From assembly GCA_002428985.1 (NCBI GenBank), contig DIYL01000054.1, positions 62,001 through 126,000 of the forward strand: a DNA stretch of 64,000 nucleotides, written 5' to 3'. Numbering within the stretch: the stretch's first letter is position 1; each line of letters opens with the position of its first letter. Positions 26,532 to 35,557 of this stretch are shown piece after piece. The notes beneath the pieces are model-generated. The model was given only the letters and a program-made list of their open reading frames with translations. It did no database searches and was not told the origin of the DNA. Both the position numbers and the translations under genes were made by a program. This stretch comes from Anaerolineales bacterium UBA6055 (GTDB taxonomy: Bacteria; Chloroflexota; Anaerolineae; Aggregatilineales; Phototrophicaceae).

Positions 26532-29500
26532 ATGAAACACAAAGATCGTTGGACTCCTAGCAAAATCACCCTGCGCCTTGAACTTATCTCGCAACTTGAT
26601 TACTATAAAAAGCATCCGATTAACCCCTTCAAATACATAGAACTCGATAGCCCTGATACTGAACCCCCAACCTCAGTGGATGTGGATGACAGTGATTGGG
26701 ATAATGTCGCGTTCAACTCGTATTGGGGTAAGTGGACGACCGACTTCGCCTTACGCACCACCTTTAATGTGCCCGCCGATTGGGATGCAGATACGCCTGT
26801 ATCGCTCTACCTGCCCTTAGGCGAATCAGGTGATTTTAGCCATCCAGAAACACTAGCTTATATTGATGGCAAAGCTTATGCGTCGGCTGACCGTCATCAC
26901 CATGAAATTCTGTTGCCCGATTGGGCGCGCGATGGGGAAACCCATCATCTTGCATTACATGGTTGGACAGGTCTTGGTGGCTGGCAAGGTGGCACACCCA
27001 ATACGCAACTCTTTATGCGCGAATGTTATGTCGTGCAAATCCACGAACCGACCCGTGAATTTATCGCGGCGAGTCGTGTGACATTAGGTGTGGTCAAGGA
27101 GCTAGACGATAATCATCCTGCAAAAGGCTTGTTGCTTAACGCATTGGATGATGCCTTTAAAGTGCTAGATACCCGCGACCCATTACACACCGATGCATTC
27201 TACGAGACCGTGCCTGCCGCGTTAGAGACACTCAAAACAGGTGTTGCCAAAGCAGGTGAGCCGATGGACGTTGATATTATTGGTGTGGGACATGCTCATA
27301 TTGATGTGGCGTGGTTATGGACATTGGGACAGACCCGTCGCAAAGTTGGGCGGACGTTCAGCAATGTTTTGCGCTTGATGGAACAATATCCTGATTATCA
27401 TTTCACCCAGAGCCAACCCCAACTCTATAAATATACCGAAGAAAATTATCCCGAAATTTTTGAAGGTATTAAAGAACGGGTTAAAGAAGGACGCTGGGAA
27501 CTTATCGGTGGCACATGGGTTGAGCCTGATTGTAACGCGATCGGGACAGAGTCTTTGGCGCGTCAGTTCCTGTTGGGACGTAATTACTTCCGTAAACACT
27601 TTGGTGATGTCGAAACCCCTGTTTTGTGGTTGCCAGACACATTTGGCTATTCATGGGCATTACCACAATTGATTAGACAGGCAGGCATGAAATACTTCAT
27701 CACCCATAAGATGTCATGGAATCAGTATAACCATATGCCCGACCAGATTTTGTGGTGGCAGGGGATCGATGGTACAAAAGTCTTGACCCATTTCCTGACC
27801 ACTGTCGGACCTTATGGTGGCGACTGGTTGCCATACGCGACCACTTACAACGGCTTGGTCAATGCAGAAGAAGTCTTCAATACATGGACAAACTTCCGCC
27901 AGAAAGAACTCCACAATGAACTCATCACAGCGTATGGTTGGGGTGATGGTGGTGGTGGACCAACCCGTGAAATGCTGGAAAATGTCGAACAATTTAAAGC
28001 TCATCCTGCTGCACCGCGTGTTCGTCCGGGGACGGTTCGTGAGTTTATGGATAGGATCGAAGATGAACATGACGAAGACCTACCCATCTGGAATGGTGAG
28101 TTCTATCTTGAATACCATCGCGGTACATTGACTAGCCAAGCACGCACCAAATGGAATAATCGCAAAAGCGAATTCTTGCTACACGATGCCGAGTTTGTCG
28201 CTGCTTATGCTGCGCTGGTCACAGAATATGATTACCCAACCGATACCTTCACTGAAGCATGGGAACTCATTTGCTTGAATCAGTTCCATGATATTCTACC
28301 GGGGTCGTCAATCACGCCTGTATACGAAGATGCGGACAAAGACTACGCGCTAATCCGCGAACTCGGTGAAACAGCACGCGATAGTGCATTAGACGCATTA
28401 GCAAGTGTGATTGCTTCCGATGCAGTTGTCATGGCAATCAACCCAACCTCGTTTGGTGGTAATCGGATTGGTCTCCTTGATGGTGATGTCGATAGTCTCG
28501 ACGGAGCAATTACACAATCTGTAGATGGTGGCACATTGGTTGCCTTGAGTGACCTTGAACCATTTTCTGTTAATGCATTGGTAGCAGGTGAAAGTGCAAG
28601 TGACGACACGGGTTTATCTATCAGCCAAGACGGTGACAAAATCATCATGGAAAATTCGCTGATCCGCTTGACTGTGAATGCACAAGGTGAATTCAGTAGT
28701 GTCTATGACCTTGAAGCTGACCGTGAAGTGCTAGCAGATGGCGCAACAGGTAATCAACTCCTGGCATTTGAAGATCGACCACTGGGATTTGACGCGTGGG
28801 ATATTGACATCTACTTTGAGGATCGTACCGAAAAGGTTGATGATGTTCAAAGCCTGTCAATTATTGAAGATGGCCCTGTACGTGTGGGGATCGAGGTCAA
28901 ACGGAACTATCGTAGCAGTACCTTCACACAGAAAATCTACCTTTCATATAACAGCAAACGGGTAGATTTTGATACAGAAATTGATTGGCACGAGAGCCAT
29001 ATTTTCTTAAAAGCTGCGTTCCCTGTTGATATTCTCAGTACAACTGCAACCTATGAAATTCAGTGGGGTAATGTAGAGCGTCCAACCCACCGTAATACAT
29101 CATGGGATTGGGCGAAATTTGAGACGGCTGCGCAAAAATGGGGTGATTTGAGTGAGGGTAACTATGGTGTTGCTGTCCTCAATGACTCGAAATATGGCTA
29201 TGAAACCAAACACAATGAAATTCGTTTGTCATTGCTAAAGAGTGCAACTAGTCCTGATCCTGTTGCCGACCAAGGTCGACATATCATGACATACAGCTTG
29301 TTGCCACACATTGGCGATTGGCGCGGTGAAGTCACCGAACAAGCCTATGATCTGAACGATCCGATCATCTTACGTTCGGTTGATGGTGGTGATAACTCCG
29401 ATAGCATTGGATCATTGGTAAGTGTAGATGCGCCGAATGTTGTGATTGAGACTGTTAAACTTGCCGAAGACGGAAACGGTATGATCGTGCGTTTGTACGA

Positions 29501-29672
29501 AAATCATCGATATCGTGGCAAGATGACGATTCAGACAGGGTTCGACCTTGCAGAAGCATATCATTGTAACTTGCTCGAAGAGAACGAGACAGGACTCGAA
29601 ATAACGGATAACAGCGTTACGCTTGATGTTCGTCCGTATCAAATTGCGACATTGCGTTTGATACCATCGTAA
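26532..29672 (+). CDS. Alpha-mannosidase, glycoside hydrolase family 38
   Basis: A 1046-residue enzyme of the length usual for class II alpha-mannosidases. An N-terminal beta-sandwich of about 245 residues comes first. The catalytic domain starts GVGHAHIDVAWLWTLGQTRRK (zinc ligands His254 and Asp258). The nucleophile is Asp369 in LWLPDTFGYSWALPQL. Middle helical bundle (LICLNQFHDILPGSSI) and the C-terminal beta domains follow. It hydrolyses alpha-linked mannose from N-glycan-like or mannan oligosaccharides. No signal peptide is present, so it works in the cytoplasm on imported oligosaccharides, directly downstream of the importer. Confidence 0.92.
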   Translation: MKHKDRWTPSKITLRLELISQLDYYKKHPINPFKYIELDSPDTEPPTSVDVDDSDWDNVAFNSYWGKWTTDFALRTTFNVPADWDADTPVSLYLPLGESGDFSHPETLAYIDGKAYASADRHHHEILLPDWARDGETHHLALHGWTGLGGWQGGTPNTQLFMRECYVVQIHEPTREFIAASRVTLGVVKELDDNHPAKGLLLNALDDAFKVLDTRDPLHTDAFYETVPAALETLKTGVAKAGEPMDVDIIGVGHAHIDVAWLWTLGQTRRKVGRTFSNVLRLMEQYPDYHFTQSQPQLYKYTEENYPEIFEGIKERVKEGRWELIGGTWVEPDCNAIGTESLARQFLLGRNYFRKHFGDVETPVLWLPDTFGYSWALPQLIRQAGMKYFITHKMSWNQYNHMPDQILWWQGIDGTKVLTHFLTTVGPYGGDWLPYATTYNGLVNAEEVFNTWTNFRQKELHNELITAYGWGDGGGGPTREMLENVEQFKAHPAAPRVRPGTVREFMDRIEDEHDEDLPIWNGEFYLEYHRGTLTSQARTKWNNRKSEFLLHDAEFVAAYAALVTEYDYPTDTFTEAWELICLNQFHDILPGSSITPVYEDADKDYALIRELGETARDSALDALASVIASDAVVMAINPTSFGGNRIGLLDGDVDSLDGAITQSVDGGTLVALSDLEPFSVNALVAGESASDDTGLSISQDGDKIIMENSLIRLTVNAQGEFSSVYDLEADREVLADGATGNQLLAFEDRPLGFDAWDIDIYFEDRTEKVDDVQSLSIIEDGPVRVGIEVKRNYRSSTFTQKIYLSYNSKRVDFDTEIDWHESHIFLKAAFPVDILSTTATYEIQWGNVERPTHRNTSWDWAKFETAAQKWGDLSEGNYGVAVLNDSKYGYETKHNEIRLSLLKSATSPDPVADQGRHIMTYSLLPHIGDWRGEVTEQAYDLNDPIILRSVDGGDNSDSIGSLVSVDAPNVVIETVKLAEDGNGMIVRLYENHRYRGKMTIQTGFDLAEAYHCNLLEENETGLEITDNSVTLDVRPYQIATLRLIPS

Positions 29673-29684
29673 AATTGTATTAGA

Positions 29685-29745
29685 CAGGTAGATGTGTCTG
29701 ATTTACAAACATCTGTGTCTTGTTTATTAGACACACTTCTACCTG
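29685..29745 (+). other. Inverted repeat between mannosidase and PhyH genes
   Basis: CAGGTAGATGTGTCT at 29685-29699 is nearly complementary to AGACACACTTCTACCTG at 29729-29745, with ACATCTGTGTCT repeating part of the arm in the loop. It follows the mannosidase stop and may act as a terminator or processing site. TATAGT at 29754 could be a -10 element for the next gene. Confidence 0.45.
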
Positions 29746-29796
29746 AATTCGACTATAGTAAAGATGTTGCAAATTAGTTTTAAAAGGATAGTCGAT

Positions 29797-30588
29797 ATGT
29801 TAACACAAGAACAAAAAGACTTTTTTAACGAAAATGGTTTTCTACATATCCCACAAGTTTTTAACGAAGACGAAATTAACTACATGTCTGGTGAGCTTGA
29901 CCGCTTAATCGATGATTGGGCGTTTACTGACCAAGGATGGACCGGTCCTTGGCGTGAAGCTTATTTTGATGAAAACCTAGACAAAAAAGTGAAGTTGACT
30001 GCAATGCATGACCTTCATTTTTATTCTGCGGCGTGGATGCAAGCCGTGACCAATCAAAAATTGGCGACAGCAATTGCCGAACTGCTTGAATCGAGTGTTG
30101 AACTACACCACACAACCATGCACATCAAACCACCACAAACAGGGCATCCATTCCCAATGCATCAAGATTATCCGTTTTATGAACATGATAACGGACGTTA
30201 TATTGATGCGTTGGTGCATCTAGATGATACATTCCATGAAAATGGTGAAATCCGCTTCATGGCAGGATCACACAAAGAGGGCAAAATCCCACATGTATTG
30301 CAAAATGCCGATGGGACACCTTGTACACCACACCTTGATCCTGAAGAATACAAGCTAGAAGATACTGTGCCTGTACCTGCAAAACGTGGTGATGTTGTTC
30401 TTTTCCATTTATTCTGCATTCATGGATCATATATCAATCAGACAAAAGACCCACGTCGTATGGTACGCATGGGGTATCGTGACCCGCATAACGACCAATG
30501 GACTGGGCAGAGTAAAGGTCGCCCTGGTTTGATTGTAAGTGGATATCGTGAACGCCGTGGTGAAGAGCCATTGTTGAAAATCACATAA
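29797..30588 (+). CDS. Phytanoyl-CoA dioxygenase (PhyH) family protein
   Basis: A 263-residue non-haem Fe(II)/2-oxoglutarate oxygenase. MHQDYPFYEH carries the HxD iron motif, and FHLFCIHGSYINQTKDPRR the distal His and the 2-oxoglutarate-binding Arg. GEIRFMAGSHKEG is the common connecting strand. I start it at ATG 29797 (AAAAGGA upstream) rather than at ATG 29764. Bacterial members hydroxylate diverse small molecules, and several sit in sugar clusters with no known substrate. Here it lies between a mannosidase and a sugar kinase, which suggests a modified sugar or aglycone as substrate, but this is a guess. Confidence 0.85.
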   Translation: MLTQEQKDFFNENGFLHIPQVFNEDEINYMSGELDRLIDDWAFTDQGWTGPWREAYFDENLDKKVKLTAMHDLHFYSAAWMQAVTNQKLATAIAELLESSVELHHTTMHIKPPQTGHPFPMHQDYPFYEHDNGRYIDALVHLDDTFHENGEIRFMAGSHKEGKIPHVLQNADGTPCTPHLDPEEYKLEDTVPVPAKRGDVVLFHLFCIHGSYINQTKDPRRMVRMGYRDPHNDQWTGQSKGRPGLIVSGYRERRGEEPLLKIT

Positions 30589-30605
30589 TTTATTTGCTTA
30601 AGATT

Positions 30606-30627
30606 GGGACGAGGCATGCCTCGTCCC
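30606..30627. repeat. Perfect 22-bp palindrome (GGGACGAGGC half site)
   Basis: GGGACGAGGCA followed at once by its exact complement TGCCTCGTCCC, then TAC. The hairpin sits between PhyH and the ROK kinase gene. It resembles dispersed GTAGGGRC palindromes seen in many genomes; a relative lies at 54534. Confidence 0.75.
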
Positions 30628-30656
30628 TACAAAACTTGCTCATTTAAGGATTTTGA

Positions 30657-31565
30657 TTGACACATAAATCCGAACCCGTCTCCATCGGCGTAGACATCGG
30701 TGGCACAAAAATCATCGCTGGAACACTGACACAATCTGGTGACATCATATCCACCCAACAGATGCCAACTCCTCCTACGTCATCTGATATTTTAGATTCT
30801 GTTGATCATTTATGTCACCAATTGGCAGACGAAACACCTGCAACGATTGTTGGTATCGGAGTCGGTACTGCAGGCATGGTTGATGCTTCAACAGGTGAGG
30901 TAGTCTATGCAAATGAGAACTTGCCTAATTGGACAGGAACAAAATTAGCAAGTATCCCTATTGGTCAAACATTGCAAATTACAGTAGAAAACGATGTGCG
31001 GGCAATGGCATATGCTGAGGCTGTATTAGGTGCTGGGCGTGACTTCGATAGTTTGCTATGTGTAACAGTCGGCACTGGTATCGGTGGAGCATTGATCCTT
31101 GATGGTGAAATCTATCATGGGGCAAATTATAGTGCAGGTGAAATCGGCTACCTTGTTGTCGGTTGGGATAATGACAAATCGATTTTATTTGACCAATTGG
31201 TGTCTGGCCCAGGTATTGAAAGAGCTTATCAGTCGTATTGTCAGTTAGACACACGTCTACCATTAACTGAGATTAGCCAATTGGCACAGCAAGGTGATGA
31301 AATAGCCCAAAAAATTATCCGCGAAAAAGCAAAACAATTTGGACAGATATTAGGGGGATATGTCCCATCAGTGAACCCACAAGCAGTTGTGATAGGTGGT
31401 GGTGTTCCACAGATTGGTGCATTATGGTGGGATGCGATGCAAACTGCATTTTTTGCTAATGTGCCACCACCTGTAAAAAACACAACTTTGGTTCACTCGT
31501 CATTAGGTGTGGAAGCGGTTATGCTAGGGGCAGGTATGCTAGCATGGAAAAGGAGTCAGTCATGA
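30657..31565 (+). CDS. ROK-family sugar kinase, zinc-motif-less
   Basis: A 302-residue protein. VSIGVDIGGTKIIAGTL is the phosphate-binding loop, GIGVGTAGMVD and VENDVRAMAYAEA (catalytic Asp) follow, and LCVTVGTGIGGALILDG is the adenosine loop. The usual GH...CxCGxxGC zinc motif is absent: the chain reads SAGEIGYLVVGW and goes straight to FDQLVSGPGIERAY. The start is TTG at 30657 with AAGGA upstream; an in-frame stop lies directly before it. It likely phosphorylates a hexose or N-acetylhexosamine (mannose or ManNAc, given NanE downstream). It overlaps DUF4127 by 4 bases. Confidence 0.85.
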   Translation: MTHKSEPVSIGVDIGGTKIIAGTLTQSGDIISTQQMPTPPTSSDILDSVDHLCHQLADETPATIVGIGVGTAGMVDASTGEVVYANENLPNWTGTKLASIPIGQTLQITVENDVRAMAYAEAVLGAGRDFDSLLCVTVGTGIGGALILDGEIYHGANYSAGEIGYLVVGWDNDKSILFDQLVSGPGIERAYQSYCQLDTRLPLTEISQLAQQGDEIAQKIIREKAKQFGQILGGYVPSVNPQAVVIGGGVPQIGALWWDAMQTAFFANVPPPVKNTTLVHSSLGVEAVMLGAGMLAWKRSQS

Positions 31566-33025
31566 AAATAGGGCTTATCCCATTAGATGAACGTCCAGTA
31601 AACACACGGTATCCACAGATGATAGGTAAAATCGCAGGTGTTGAGGTGATGTTACCGCCTGATGAGATATTAAGTCGTTTTCGCACAGTTGCCGATTGTG
31701 ATGCAATTGCGGATTGGCTACGGGACAATGTGGATGAATTTGATGCATTAATTGTTTCGATCGAAACGCTGGTTTACGGTGGGCTAATTCCATCGCGTTT
31801 TACTGATGATTTAGCTGTCACATTATTAGGTCGGTTGGAAGTTTTACGCGATATTAAACACAGTCACCCGCATCTATTGTTGTATGGCTTTAACGTGATT
31901 ACCCGCATTTCTAAAAACCCAGAGAGCGTAGAAGAACCAGAATATTGGGATGTCGCAGGTGCGCAATTATACCGTTACTCTCAAGCCTATGATCGATATG
32001 TTTGTGCTGATGGTGATATACCTAACCGTGATGACATTTCAGATGAGCACCTACTAGATTTTGTGCGTCGTCGTCAACGGAATCATGTCGTCAATTTGGG
32101 TGTACTTGATTTGTTGGCGGATGATGTATTCGATTTGTTGGTGATTAGCTCGGATGATACTAGCGAATTTGGATTTGGCTCACGTGAAAAATCATGGGTA
32201 GCAGAGTGGGTCGACCGTCGGGGTGGTGATGACCGTTTGTTGATGTATCCCGGTGCGGATGAAGTTGGTTCGGCGTTATTAGCACGTGCAATTGTTGTTT
32301 CGCATCGTGCATCTCCACGCTTTTATGTGCATTATGCGATAGATGCAGATAAAGACCGCATTGCCCCGTTTGAAGATGGTCCGGTGAGTTTGACGGTTGA
32401 ACGTCAATTACGTGCGGTTGGTGGGGTACAGGTTGATGATGCTAATGTAGCAGATTTGATTATTGCTGTTAATCCACCTGCACCAAGTGGTAAAGATTTC
32501 TTCCATACAGAAGATGCCGATGCTGATAGAGCTTACCGTCAAGATGCCCTTGATACATTTGCGCAACAGATTAATACGTGGGTTGAGGATGGACGACATC
32601 TCATTTTATGTGATGTTGCTTATCCGAACGGTAGCGACCCTGTTCTGGTCGAAGCATTGCAACAACACATCGACCTAACTAAATTAGCGGCATATGGTGC
32701 GTGGAATACGGCTGGCAATACGATTGGTACTGCTCTTGCACAGGGCATTGCTAGCAATATTATGGAAGATGAAACGGCTGCGTTGCAATTTTTGATTCAT
32801 CGTTTTGTCGAAGATTATGGGTATATGCATCATGTTCGCCAACAAGTTTCTTCTGAATCTGAAGATACGTTATTTGACGATGAAACCGTCCAACGGATTT
32901 CTGAGAAAATTGAAACCGGACTAAACGAACAGATTGCTAGCTTATTTGAGGGTTGGCGTGTAAAAAATGTACGCTTGCCATGGAAACGCTTATTTGAAGT
33001 AGATTTTGATTTGGAACGTTCATGA
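31562..33025 (+). CDS. DUF4127 family protein
   Basis: A 487-residue protein. MKIGLIPLDERPVNTRYP is the family's hallmark opening, and IVSIETLVYGGLIPSR and LLVISSDDTSEFGFGSREK are further conserved blocks. DVAYPNGSDPVLVEAL and AYGAWNTAGNTIGTALAQG lie near the end. I choose ATG 31562, preceded by AAAAGGAGT, so the start overlaps the kinase stop (ATGA). Function is unknown. Members occur in carbohydrate clusters, and the pattern of charged motifs suggests an enzyme. Overlaps on both sides tie it to the kinase and the FAD protein. Confidence 0.88.
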   Translation: MKIGLIPLDERPVNTRYPQMIGKIAGVEVMLPPDEILSRFRTVADCDAIADWLRDNVDEFDALIVSIETLVYGGLIPSRFTDDLAVTLLGRLEVLRDIKHSHPHLLLYGFNVITRISKNPESVEEPEYWDVAGAQLYRYSQAYDRYVCADGDIPNRDDISDEHLLDFVRRRQRNHVVNLGVLDLLADDVFDLLVISSDDTSEFGFGSREKSWVAEWVDRRGGDDRLLMYPGADEVGSALLARAIVVSHRASPRFYVHYAIDADKDRIAPFEDGPVSLTVERQLRAVGGVQVDDANVADLIIAVNPPAPSGKDFFHTEDADADRAYRQDALDTFAQQINTWVEDGRHLILCDVAYPNGSDPVLVEALQQHIDLTKLAAYGAWNTAGNTIGTALAQGIASNIMEDETAALQFLIHRFVEDYGYMHHVRQQVSSESEDTLFDDETVQRISEKIETGLNEQIASLFEGWRVKNVRLPWKRLFEVDFDLERS

Positions 33026-34788
33026 AGACACTGAAACATGACATCGCTATTATTGGCGGAAGCATGGGCGGTACAGCTGCTGCGATTGCATCTGCTGGAC
33101 ATGATGTGATTTTTGTTGCTGAGCATGACTGGATCGGCGGGCAGATGACCTCTCAGGGTGTATCGGCTCTGGATGAACACAAGTATATCGAACAGTTTGG
33201 CGGGACAGATTCCTATAATGAGATGTGTCGTCGGATTCGACAATATTATGTGGATAATCGGTCAGCGCCGGAAACTATGCCAGATGGCACACCACTGAAC
33301 CCCGGCAATGCTTGGGTGAGTCGACTCTGCTTTGAGCCGAAAGTGGGGTTACAGGTTCTACAAGAGATGATGCCGAAATCGGTCAGTATGCTGATTGGGT
33401 ATGATGCGGTATCAGCAGAAGTAGACGATGATATAGTGCAAGCTGTCATTGTAGAAAATAATGAAGGCGAACAAATACGAATTGAAGCCAAAATATTCCT
33501 TGATGCGACAGATACAGGCGAAGTATTGCCACTGACAGATACAGCTTATATTACAGGTGCGGAGTCTTACGAGTATACACTAGAACCACAAGCACCACCC
33601 GAAGAACGTCCAACTGAGGTACAGAGTTTTACTTACTGCTTTGCCATTGAATATCACCCCGGTGAAGACCATACCATAGAAAAATCAGACAATTACGAGA
33701 CCATGCGTGACGAGCAACCCTATTCGTTCGTTTTGTATGATAAAGAGGGGAATTCGCGCCCATTCCGTGTGTTTGAACACTATGAACCGCAAGGACTCAA
33801 GCCATTCTGGACATATCGACGTTTAAACGACGGTGATATTCTTGATGGTATTGATCTCGCGCTGATTAATTGGCACGGTAATGATTATTATGGTGGCAAT
33901 ATACTAGATGTGCCTCGTGAAGAAAAAGAACAATATCTGAATGAAGCCAAACAGCTTGCGATTGGTTTTCTCTACTGGTTGCAGACTGAAGCTCCGCGTG
34001 ATGATGGTGGCTTTGGCTATCCGGGCTTTAAATGGCGCAAGGATGTCTTTGGTACAGAGGATGGCTTATCCCGTGATCCTTATATCCGTGAAGCTCGCCG
34101 TATCAAAGGGCTGACGCGGATTGTCGAGACTGATATTTCAGCACACAATCAAGTGCATGCACGCTCCGCAAATTTCTATGATTCGGTTGGTGTTGGTTTA
34201 TATGCACTGGATTTACATCCATGTGTGGGTAACAAAACTGTGTCGATGTACGCACCGACGAAGCCGTTCCAGATTCCACTACGTGCGCTGATTCCTGAAA
34301 CAACTAAAAATCTTATCGCCGCCTGTAAGAACATCGGTACAACTCACTTAACAAATGGGGCGTATCGCTTACATCCGATTGAATGGAATATCGGTGAATC
34401 GGCATTACACTTAGCACAATATTGCATTGAAAATGACACATCTATTCATGGTGTTGCGAATAATATGCATGATTGTGTGCGCTTACAGTATCAAATGGTC
34501 AAACACGGAATCCCAATTGTTTGGGCGATTGATGTACCACAAAGTCATCCACTGTTTGTGCCGACGCAGATGCTGTTAGTTTTGGATGTGTTGACTAAAG
34601 AGGGCGATCGCATTGATCAGCTAGAAATTGAGCCGGATAAGCCACTGGGGAATGATGTCAATATTGACCAAATTAATGATGCGTTTATCCAATTAGTTGG
34701 CGAAAAGTGGCAAGCTGTAAATGCTGATCATACATGGGCGCAAGTATGTGAACAGGTTGCGCCAATATTAGAGGAGCAGTTTGGTTAA
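33022..34788 (+). CDS. FAD-dependent oxidoreductase (FAD_oxidored family)
   Basis: A 588-residue flavoprotein. AIIGGSMGGTAAAIASAGHD is the FAD-binding Rossmann motif, and WIGGQMTSQGVSALDEHK the conserved block after it. ATDTGEVLPLTDTAYITGAE and AACKNIGTTHLTNGAYRLHP mark the C-terminal half. The family is often annotated as xanthan-lyase-like, but it is a flavin oxidoreductase whose substrates are mostly undefined. It starts inside the DUF4127 stop (ATGA) and ends in a TAATG overlap with nanE, so it is translationally coupled on both sides. No signal peptide is visible. Confidence 0.85.
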   Translation: MKTLKHDIAIIGGSMGGTAAAIASAGHDVIFVAEHDWIGGQMTSQGVSALDEHKYIEQFGGTDSYNEMCRRIRQYYVDNRSAPETMPDGTPLNPGNAWVSRLCFEPKVGLQVLQEMMPKSVSMLIGYDAVSAEVDDDIVQAVIVENNEGEQIRIEAKIFLDATDTGEVLPLTDTAYITGAESYEYTLEPQAPPEERPTEVQSFTYCFAIEYHPGEDHTIEKSDNYETMRDEQPYSFVLYDKEGNSRPFRVFEHYEPQGLKPFWTYRRLNDGDILDGIDLALINWHGNDYYGGNILDVPREEKEQYLNEAKQLAIGFLYWLQTEAPRDDGGFGYPGFKWRKDVFGTEDGLSRDPYIREARRIKGLTRIVETDISAHNQVHARSANFYDSVGVGLYALDLHPCVGNKTVSMYAPTKPFQIPLRALIPETTKNLIAACKNIGTTHLTNGAYRLHPIEWNIGESALHLAQYCIENDTSIHGVANNMHDCVRLQYQMVKHGIPIVWAIDVPQSHPLFVPTQMLLVLDVLTKEGDRIDQLEIEPDKPLGNDVNIDQINDAFIQLVGEKWQAVNADHTWAQVCEQVAPILEEQFG

Positions 34789-35471
34789 TGGATGCACATC
34801 AATTTGCTGAACACGTTAAAGGCAAGCTGATTGTCTCGGTGCAAGCACTTGAAGATGAGCCGTTATATGGTGCCGATGTCATGGCGAAGATGGCAAATGC
34901 TGTGAAAATCGGCGGTGCTGTGGCTATTCGGGCAAATAGTCCAGTTGATATTCGCGCGATTAAGTCAGCTACAGGGCTCCCAATTATTGGATTATATAAA
35001 GATGGTGACGAAGGGGTTTACATCACCCCGACATTTGACCATGCAAAACAAATCTCTGATGCGGGTGCTGATGTGATAGCACTTGATTGTACTGATCGTC
35101 CACGCCCTGATGGTGTGACGCTTGATGTGTTGCTCAAGCACATTCGTGATGAATTGGGTAAACCGATATTAGCAGATGTTTCAACCTTAGATGAAGCAAA
35201 GACTGCTGTACAGCTTGGCGCAAATTTTGTGGCGCCAACATTATCGGGGTATACCTCATATAGTCCACAAAACGATGGACCTGATATTGATTTACTTGCT
35301 GGGATGATTCGTAGCCTGAAAGTACCTGTGATCGCAGAAGGGCGCATTCATACACCGGAACAAGCACAAAATGCCTTAGACTTGGGTGCATGGTGTGTTG
35401 TGGTCGGTTCTGCAATTACCCGTCCGCGTACAATTACTGCGCGATTTGCCCAAGCCATACAAAACAGATAA
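34788..35471 (+). CDS. nanE: N-acetylmannosamine-6-phosphate 2-epimerase
   Basis: A 227-residue TIM barrel that converts ManNAc-6-phosphate to GlcNAc-6-phosphate. KLIVSVQALEDEPLYGADVM carries the N-terminal NanE pattern (normally GLIVSCQALPxEPL). AIRANSPVDIRAIK, PIIGLYKDGDEGVYITPTF (catalytic Lys), ALDCTDRPRPDG and ADVSTLDEA follow. APTLSGYTSYS and VIAEGRIHTPEQA complete the family signature. Its TAATG junction with the flavoprotein suggests a tight operon. Together with the ROK kinase it forms a ManNAc branch; NagA and NagB are not in the window. Confidence 0.88.
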   Translation: MDAHQFAEHVKGKLIVSVQALEDEPLYGADVMAKMANAVKIGGAVAIRANSPVDIRAIKSATGLPIIGLYKDGDEGVYITPTFDHAKQISDAGADVIALDCTDRPRPDGVTLDVLLKHIRDELGKPILADVSTLDEAKTAVQLGANFVAPTLSGYTSYSPQNDGPDIDLLAGMIRSLKVPVIAEGRIHTPEQAQNALDLGAWCVVVGSAITRPRTITARFAQAIQNR

Positions 35472-35481
35472 TAACCTGTAG

Positions 35482-35505
35482 TGGGTTGATTTTGAGATTA
35501 ACCCA
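35482..35505 (+). terminator. Hairpin after nanE
   Basis: TGGGTTGAT pairs with ATTAACCCA (one G-U) around TTTGAG. A short A/T-rich stretch with TTTTT follows 10 bases later. Probable partial terminator within the island. Confidence 0.55.
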
Positions 35506-35557
35506 ACGGATAAATTTTTGACGAGAGAGTTATTTATACACATAGGAGTAAACTATA

